Of a stretch of 11,310 nt of DNA, positions 6,743 to 11,310 are shown in pieces; positions within the stretch are counted from its first letter, which is position 1; every line of letters begins with the position of its first letter. The notes beneath the pieces are model-generated. The model saw only the letters and a program-made list of their open reading frames with translations, searched no databases and had not been told where the DNA came from. This stretch comes from Alphaproteobacteria bacterium (GTDB lineage: Bacteria; Pseudomonadota; Alphaproteobacteria; Rhizobiales; Beijerinckiaceae). The translations under genes were made by a program, and so were the position numbers. The stretch lies in assembly GCA_009920595.1 (NCBI GenBank), contig RFZR01000033.1, forward strand, positions 1-11,310, in the 5' to 3' direction.

Positions 6743-6772
6743 TTGCAATAAGTAACTAATCAGTTATTAGAT
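6743..6772 (+). promoter_or_regulatory. possible promoter of the second aldo/keto reductase
   Basis: TTGCAA (6743-6748) and TTAGAT (6767-6772) are separated by 18 bases and face the 6856 gene. Both boxes are weak matches. Operator site 3 lies between and over them. The resulting leader would be about 75 bases. I see no better pair in this region. Confidence 0.2.
6751..6769. promoter_or_regulatory. putative operator site 3 (inverted repeat)
   Basis: AGTAACT-AATC-AGTTATT has a perfect inner 5-base inverted repeat (TAACT/AGTTA) with a 4-base spacer. It matches site 1 at 12 of the first 16 positions when aligned on the plus strand. It lies in the 132-base divergent region between the CoA-transferase and the second aldo/keto reductase, so one bound dimer could act on both. 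A second overlapping repeat, CTAAT-N5-ATTAG (6756-6770), adds to the local symmetry. Confidence 0.55.
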
Positions 6773-6785
6773 TAACGACAGTCAA
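6757..6785 (-). promoter_or_regulatory. putative promoter of the CoA-transferase operon
   Basis: On the minus strand TTGACT (6785-6780) is a 5-of-6 match to the -35 consensus. Seventeen bases later TGATTA (6762-6757) is a weak -10 that lies inside operator site 3. The arrangement mirrors the acyl-CoA dehydrogenase promoter, where TTGACC also precedes a -10 buried in the inverted repeat. Confidence 0.35.
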
Positions 6786-6855
6786 AGCGTGAAATCAAGG
6801 GCCCATCGCATGTCTTCGAAAGGCATTCAAGCCCGAAGGCAAGGAGACCGAAGGA

Positions 6856-7674
6856 ATGAACATCACATTCACGAAAAATTTCCAACGCGCTTTCGGCACG
6901 TTTCCGTTAAAGGGCGACACGCTCAGCGCTGCAATCGCGGCCGCCTTAACGGTCGGTTATCGCGCGTTTGACACAGCGCAATGGTATGGCAACGAGGCCG
7001 ACACAGGCACAGCGCTGAAAGCCAGCGGGATTGCGCGGCGCGATCTCTGCATCACAACAAAAGTGAGCCCGCAAAATCTTGCCGCTGGCACTTTTCTCTC
7101 CTCCGTTGAAGCGTCATTGAAAGCCTTGCAGATCGACAAAGTCGATATTCTTCTCATTCACTGGCCCCCGGCCGATGGCGCGATCGACGAGCCACTTCGT
7201 CTGCTACAGCAAGCCTATGAGCGCGGCCTTACCGCCCATATCGGTATTTCGAATTTTACAGTGGCGATGATGCGCCGCGCAAAGGAGATTGTGAACGCGC
7301 CGATCGTGACCAATCAGGTCGAGTTTCATCCCCTGCTCGATCAATCAAAATTGCTTGCAGCAGCCAGTGAAACCGGAATTCCACTCTCATCTTATTGTTC
7401 GGTTGCGCGCGGCGAAGTTTTCAAACACAAGATTTTTGAAGAAATCGGTGCAGGATACGGCAAGTCAGCTGCACAAATTGTGCTGCGCTGGATTTTGCAA
7501 AAGGGCGTTACAATCAATACAATGTCGACGAAGCCGGAAAACATCAAAGCCAATTATGACGTGATGGATTTTACGCTCTCCTCAATCGATATGGCGCGCA
7601 TCGACGCGATGACCAAAACCAATTATCGGATTGTCACCAAAGCCCTCGTGCCCATCGCGCCTGATTTCGATTGA
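6856..7674 (+). CDS. aldo/keto reductase, 2,5-didehydrogluconate reductase (DkgB)-like
   Basis: A 272-residue NADPH-type aldo/keto reductase, close to the length of E. coli DkgB. The tetrad is complete: Asp39 and Tyr44 in FDTAQWYGNE, Lys69 in ITTKVSP, and His102 in LLIHWPP. GISNFT and NQVEFHPLLDQ follow as expected. The C-terminal MSTKPENIKAN replaces the common IPKS cofactor motif but resembles the SSTKRKNLESN version of DkgB, and the tail RIVTKALVPIAPDFD also resembles the DkgB end. Members reduce 2,5-diketogluconate, methylglyoxal or other reactive aldehydes. The start is ATG 6856, with AAGGAG 9 bases upstream. It is divergent from the CoA-transferase and shares operator site 3, and it converges on the GMC gene 22 bases away. 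It is clearly a different branch from the reductase at 1330. Physiological substrate unknown. Confidence 0.87.
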   Translation: MNITFTKNFQRAFGTFPLKGDTLSAAIAAALTVGYRAFDTAQWYGNEADTGTALKASGIARRDLCITTKVSPQNLAAGTFLSSVEASLKALQIDKVDILLIHWPPADGAIDEPLRLLQQAYERGLTAHIGISNFTVAMMRRAKEIVNAPIVTNQVEFHPLLDQSKLLAAASETGIPLSSYCSVARGEVFKHKIFEEIGAGYGKSAAQIVLRWILQKGVTINTMSTKPENIKANYDVMDFTLSSIDMARIDAMTKTNYRIVTKALVPIAPDFD

Positions 7675-7681
7675 TCAGGAA

Positions 7682-7715
7682 TAATCGCGGCACTCTTCAT
7701 TGATTGCCGCGAATA
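7682..7715. terminator. bidirectional hairpin between convergent genes
   Basis: TCGCGGCA (7685-7692) and TGCCGCGA (7705-7712) form a perfect 8-base stem, extended to 10 of 11 pairs at its base, with a 12-base loop. It spans the stop codon of the GMC gene and begins 8 bases after the stop of the DkgB-like gene. T-rich sequence after the stem is modest (ATTATTCC on the minus strand, none on the plus), so it may end transcription only partly or rely on another factor. Confidence 0.5.
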
Positions 7716-9301
7716 AGATCCGCCGCCTTCTCGCCGATCATGATCGATGGCGCATTGGTGTTCGAGCCGATGAGCGAGGGCATCACCGAACTGTCGCAAA
7801 TACGTAATCCATCAACGCCGCGCACGCGCAATTGCGGATCAACCACTGCCATTTCGTCTTTGCCCATTTTGCATGAGCATGTCGGATGATAGGAGGTGCG
7901 GCCATATTGGCGCGCATAGGCTTCAAAATCGCTTTGTGTTTTGATGTTGTGATCGGGGAAATGAATCGTCTTGATATATTTCTGCAATGAGGGTTGCAAG
8001 AAAATCTCACGACTGATTTTTACGCCTTCGGTTGAAATGCGAAGATCATCGGGTTCGGCCAAGAAATTCGGATCGACAATCGGATTGTCTCGGGGATCCG
8101 CCGACCGCAATGTCACCGTGCCGCGCGATTTCGGGCGCAATGTATAGCTGTTTAATGTGATGCCTGAAGATCCTTCCGGCACGCTGGGCACGCCCGCTTC
8201 AGCACCCGCACCGGCGAGAAAATGAAATTGCAGATCGGGACAAGGTTTCGAATCCTGACCCTCTGCATACCAGAAGGCCCCGCCTTCAACGACATTCGAA
8301 GTCACCGGCCCTGAATTGAAAAGCGCATATTGAATACCGGCCCACAGCGCCATATGCGGCTTTTTATATTTATCGAGACTCTCATGGCCTTTGATTTCGG
8401 CAACAATATCAATGCCGAAGTGATCGGTGAGATTTTGTCCGACACCCGGAAGATCAGCGACAACATCAATGCCATGCATACGTAAATGCGCAGCCGGACC
8501 GATGCCCGAAAGCATCATCAATTTCGGACTGCCGATCGCGCCCGATGTGATGATCACTTCGCGCGCGGCTTCCGCAACCAGTTTCGTGCCGCCAACACTA
8601 TATTCAACGCCGATTGCCCGTTGACCTTTAAACACAACGCGCAACACGAGCGCCCCCGTGATCACTTTCAAATTGGCGCGATGAAGCACAGGCCGCAAAT
8701 AACCAACCGCGACAGAACAGCGGCGATTGTTTCGTGTTGTGGTTTGATAAAGGCCAGCGCCTTCCTGCAGCGGGCCATTGAAATCAGGATTATACGGAAT
8801 GCCCAATTCCTGACAGCTTTGTACGAAGGCGCGCGAGAGCGGATTGGGAGATGGATTATTCGAGACACCCAACGGGCCATCTGTTCCGTGCCAGTTGCCA
8901 GAGAGAATCGTATTGCCTTCAGAGCGCAGAAAATATTTCTGAATGTCTTTGAAGGCCCAACCTTCAGCACCTTCCTCATGCGCCCAGCGATCATAATCGG
9001 ACGGGTGCCCGCGTGTGAAAATCTCGGCATTGATTGACGAACCGCCGCCAAGCACGCGCGCTTGTGCATAGGGAATCTCGCGGTTGTTCGCATGTTTCTG
9101 CGGCGCGGTCACAAGCCCCCAAGTGAAAGGGCCCGCCGTCATTTTGGAAAAGCCAACCGGCATATGAATGAGCGGATGATTATCCCGCCCACCGGCTTCG
9201 ATCAGGCAAACACGCGCATCAGGATTTTCAGACAGGCGCGCGGCGAGCACGCATCCCGAAGATCCCCCACCGACAATCACATAATCAAACCCATTTGCCA
9301 T
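7697..9301 (-). CDS. GMC family FAD-dependent alcohol oxidoreductase (choline dehydrogenase-like)
   Basis: A 534-residue flavoprotein that oxidises a primary alcohol to an aldehyde. The N-terminal FAD site is FDYVIVGGGSSGCVLAARLS (5-24), followed by LIEAGG. The first GMC signature lies around ARVLGGGSSINAEIFTRG, and the second around SGAIGSPKLMMLSGIGP. The active-site pair is His472 in SYHPTCSCKMG and Asn516 in SNTNAPSIMIGEKAADLI, spaced as His466 and Asn510 of choline oxidase. No signal peptide or twin-Arg motif is visible, so it is probably cytoplasmic or membrane-associated. Of several ATGs I chose 9301, with GGAAG 6 bases upstream and homology beginning at once; ATG 9304 and an upstream start at 9340 are alternatives. 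It lies 77 bases downstream of the zinc dehydrogenase in the same direction, probably in one operon. Substrate is not evident; choline is not implied. Confidence 0.9.
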   Translation of the reverse strand: MANGFDYVIVGGGSSGCVLAARLSENPDARVCLIEAGGRDNHPLIHMPVGFSKMTAGPFTWGLVTAPQKHANNREIPYAQARVLGGGSSINAEIFTRGHPSDYDRWAHEEGAEGWAFKDIQKYFLRSEGNTILSGNWHGTDGPLGVSNNPSPNPLSRAFVQSCQELGIPYNPDFNGPLQEGAGLYQTTTRNNRRCSVAVGYLRPVLHRANLKVITGALVLRVVFKGQRAIGVEYSVGGTKLVAEAAREVIITSGAIGSPKLMMLSGIGPAAHLRMHGIDVVADLPGVGQNLTDHFGIDIVAEIKGHESLDKYKKPHMALWAGIQYALFNSGPVTSNVVEGGAFWYAEGQDSKPCPDLQFHFLAGAGAEAGVPSVPEGSSGITLNSYTLRPKSRGTVTLRSADPRDNPIVDPNFLAEPDDLRISTEGVKISREIFLQPSLQKYIKTIHFPDHNIKTQSDFEAYARQYGRTSYHPTCSCKMGKDEMAVVDPQLRVRGVDGLRICDSSVMPSLIGSNTNAPSIMIGEKAADLIRGNQ

Positions 9302-9378
9302 CATCGTCTTCCGAAACTTCAAGATATACGCCGCAACCAAACCCGATCATTTGACCCCGAAATCCTCCACAAAGCAAA

Positions 9379-10413
9379 TCATGGATTGATCAAAATTTGC
9401 GTTTTCAGATCGCTGCTGCGTGTGGCAAAACTGTCAAATGCCTTCTGAATGTCTTCGATCGGAAATGTCGCGCGCGTGAAGGCCCCGGTTTTGAAGCGTC
9501 CATGCGCGAGCATGGTCAAAGCGTCATGCATATCCTCGCCCATTCCGGCGACAGAGCCTTTGAGACTGTCCTCGCGTAAAATCGTTTGCACAATATCAAC
9601 GGGAACCGTTTCATTCGGACCAGTAATACCGAAAAACGAGACATGCCCGCCTTTGCGAATGAGACCGAACGCCTCCTTATAGAGCGATGCTGCACCGACA
9701 CTCTCAATGACAAAATCCGCACCGCGCCCGTTTGTCATGTTAAAAACAAGGTCACGCAATTTGATTGCATCATGCGTCACGGCATCAGCACCCACATCCT
9801 TCGCCATCTGACAACGCTCAGGTGAGAGATCGAAAGCAATAATCGGCGCAACGCCCAAAAGACGCATGAGTTGAACATGCAAATTGCCGATGGGTCCCGC
9901 ACCCAGAATGACAACAGAATTCGCCAAGCCCATTTTCGCTTTACGCGCCGCGCGCACGACGCAAGCGACAGGCTCTGTCAGAGCCGCAAGCCCAGCATCC
10001 ATCTGATCAGGAACGGGAATGATTAATCGCTCGAGTACTGCGAGATAGTCGCAAAATGCACCATCGCGCGAAATGCCGATTTGCTGCACCGCTTCGCAAG
10101 ACAAGATCTCGTTACGGCGGCACCAATAGCAATGGCCACAGCCGACATTGATATCGACAACGACGCGTTGACCTATTTTGAACCGCTTTGCGCCTGCGCC
10201 GTTGTGATGAATACGGCCGACAAATTCGTGCCCCGGAATAAGCGGCAATTTGTCGGCGGCGTAATGCCCGTGAAAGATGTGCATATCGGTGCCGCAAATT
10301 CCAACGCGCTCAATTTTGACAAGCACCTCATCGGGCTTCGGCACAGGAACGGGCCGCATTTGAATCTCGAACCGCTTCGGCGCAACAAGAACGGCAGCGC
10401 GCATTTCCGTCAT
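9379..10413 (-). CDS. zinc-dependent alcohol/polyol dehydrogenase (MDR family)
   Basis: A 344-residue medium-chain dehydrogenase resembling the sorbitol, threonine and idonate dehydrogenases. Catalytic zinc ligands are Cys40 in GICGTD and His62-Glu63 in PGHEFVG. The four structural-zinc cysteines are Cys92, 95, 98 and 106 in the segment from GCGHCYWC to LSC. The nucleotide site is VVILGAGPIG (about 167-176), with Asp194 at the end of the second strand (IIAFDLSPER), which favours NAD over NADP. I chose ATG 10413 because GAAG lies 8 bases upstream. A GTG at 10422 overlapping the permease stop (GTGA) would add three residues and is a real alternative. Either way the gene is coupled to a sugar-type ABC permease, suggesting that the imported compound or a close product is its substrate. 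Confidence 0.9.
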   Translation of the reverse strand: MTEMRAAVLVAPKRFEIQMRPVPVPKPDEVLVKIERVGICGTDMHIFHGHYAADKLPLIPGHEFVGRIHHNGAGAKRFKIGQRVVVDINVGCGHCYWCRRNEILSCEAVQQIGISRDGAFCDYLAVLERLIIPVPDQMDAGLAALTEPVACVVRAARKAKMGLANSVVILGAGPIGNLHVQLMRLLGVAPIIAFDLSPERCQMAKDVGADAVTHDAIKLRDLVFNMTNGRGADFVIESVGAASLYKEAFGLIRKGGHVSFFGITGPNETVPVDIVQTILREDSLKGSVAGMGEDMHDALTMLAHGRFKTGAFTRATFPIEDIQKAFDSFATRSSDLKTQILINP

Positions 10414-10418
10414 GCTCG

Positions 10419-11310
10419 TCACTTCACAATGCGAAGCTTGGCGCGATCAATCGTAAACGCAATCGCGGCAATGAGGATGAGACCAAAGAACATTTGTTGC
10501 TGCGTCGCTTCGATCTCGAGATAGAGCATCGAAGCGCGAATAACGGCCACGATCAGCGCGCCGATCATTGTATTGATCACACCGCCGACACCGCCCGTCA
10601 AAGGCGTGCCACCAACGAGCACCGCGACAATTGCTGGAAGCAAAAATCCGTTTGCAACATTCGGTGCGCCGCCTGACAATTTCACGGCGAAAAGCAAGCC
10701 TGCCAAAGCGGCGAGGCCACCAGACAGAGCAAAGGCTGCGATCTTGTAGCGCGCAACCGGAATGCCCGAGGCAACAGCCGCAAGCTCGCCCGCGCCGATG
10801 GCTTTGAGGTTGCGCCCGAGTAACGTACGACGCTCAATGAACCAGCAGATCAACAACAGTCCTGCAGCGATCAAAAGCTCATTCGGAATGGTATAAGTCG
10901 TGCTGATCATCCATCCAAATAATTCGTCGCGCTGTGCCGCATCCATCGAAACCGAGCGTTGGCCAGACAACCAACGCGCGACCGAATAAGCGACGCCACC
11001 AACCGCAAGGGTTGAAATGAAAGACGGCACCATGAACAAGGTTGTTACAAAGCCTGCAAAGGCGCCAAGCAACGCGCCCGCAAGAACGCAAAGAGCCGCC
11101 ACCCACGCGCCCATCGAGGCGAGAAAAACGGTTGCGACAACGGTCACCATATTCGCCATGGATTGCGCCGAGAGATCAATGCCGCCGATATAGATCGCGA
11201 AGGTGATCCCAAGCGCCATGATGAAGAGCGGCACGATATCGGCCGCAAGACTCATCATACTTTGCGGGTTCAAGAAATTCGGATCAATCACGCTGACAAT
11301 GATGACCAGC
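10419..11310 (-). CDS. sugar-type ABC transporter permease (RbsC family), cut by the window edge
   Basis: Inner-membrane permease of the ribose/xylose/galactose (RbsC, BPD_transp_2) family, which works with a periplasmic binding protein and an ATPase not seen here. The visible 297 residues are mostly hydrophobic helices. They include ITFAIYIGGIDLSAQSM, matching the family's TGGIDLSVGS, and the cytoplasmic coupling segment GRNLKAIGAGELAAVASGIP before ARYKI. LVGGTPLTGGVGG near the C-terminus is also typical. A GTG at 11291 opens one possible frame, but the frame stays open to base 11310 and reads LVIIVSVIDPNFL, as in complete homologues, so the true start is outside the window and roughly 30-40 residues are missing. 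It overlaps or abuts the zinc dehydrogenase. Family is firm; the transported solute could be a sugar, polyol or related compound. Confidence 0.9.
   Translation of the reverse strand, partial: LVIIVSVIDPNFLNPQSMMSLAADIVPLFIMALGITFAIYIGGIDLSAQSMANMVTVVATVFLASMGAWVAALCVLAGALLGAFAGFVTTLFMVPSFISTLAVGGVAYSVARWLSGQRSVSMDAAQRDELFGWMISTTYTIPNELLIAAGLLLICWFIERRTLLGRNLKAIGAGELAAVASGIPVARYKIAAFALSGGLAALAGLLFAVKLSGGAPNVANGFLLPAIVAVLVGGTPLTGGVGGVINTMIGALIVAVIRASMLYLEIEATQQQMFFGLILIAAIAFTIDRAKLRIVK

Noticed and set aside
5962..6759. Long open frame of 265 codons on the plus strand, antisense to the CoA-transferase
   Set aside because: It is rich in His, Arg, Asn and Cys with no recognisable domain and lies opposite a clearly conserved gene; it is a codon-bias shadow.
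9285..9350. Minus-strand mini-ORF of 21 codons overlapping the GMC start, possible leader peptide
   Set aside because: It has a GGAGG about 13 bases upstream, too far for a good ribosome site, and no regulatory codon run or hairpin; probably chance.
1..11310. CRISPR arrays, transfer RNA genes, insertion sequences, defence genes or phage genes
   Set aside because: No regularly spaced repeats, cloverleaf sequence, transposase, integrase or nuclease-like protein was found; the window is fully accounted for by metabolic genes and short intergenic regions.

Overview
The window is a gene-dense catabolic locus, most likely from an alphaproteobacterium (Hyphomicrobiales-like). That placement is inferred from moderate-to-high GC by eye, codon usage, tightly overlapping ATGA gene junctions and the enzyme families present; nothing in the window fixes the species. 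Nearly all of it is coding. There are ten complete protein genes and one gene cut by the right edge. I see no RNA genes, insertion sequences, phage genes or CRISPR arrays.

Layout from left to right: an acyl-CoA dehydrogenase (minus, 5-1147) diverges from a plus-strand pair, an aldo/keto reductase (1330-2346) and a MaoC-type hydratase (2343-2816), which share a 4-base overlap. These converge, with a 12-base tail overlap, on a four-gene minus-strand operon transcribed in the order family I CoA-transferase (5152-6723), enoyl-CoA hydratase (4376-5155), Dabb-domain protein (4061-4372) and glycerate 2-kinase (2805-4064). Its junctions are ATGA overlaps or a 3-base gap. Upstream of the CoA-transferase, divergently, lies a second aldo/keto reductase of the DkgB type (6856-7674). 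It converges across a hairpin on a right-hand minus-strand group: sugar-type ABC permease (10419 to beyond the edge), zinc alcohol dehydrogenase (9379-10413) and GMC oxidoreductase (7697-9301).

Taken together the genes look like a pathway that imports a sugar-like or polyol-like compound and oxidises its hydroxyl or aldehyde groups (GMC, zinc dehydrogenase, two aldo/keto reductases). The resulting acid would be charged with CoA (CoA-transferase), desaturated (acyl-CoA dehydrogenase), and hydrated or cleaved (MaoC, crotonase, perhaps Dabb). A C3 product would be recovered as glycerate (glycerate 2-kinase). This order and the substrate are inference; I do not recognise the cluster as a described pathway. 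No thiolase, 3-hydroxyacyl-CoA dehydrogenase of the usual type, or regulator lies in the window.

The strongest non-coding signal is an inverted-repeat motif, roughly AGTAACY-N4-RGTTAYW. It occurs at 1164-1182, 1295-1312 and 6751-6769, each time over a plausible promoter in the two divergent intergenic regions. It suggests that the acyl-CoA dehydrogenase, the reductase-hydratase pair and the CoA-transferase operon (and perhaps the second reductase) are controlled together by one dimeric repressor encoded elsewhere.
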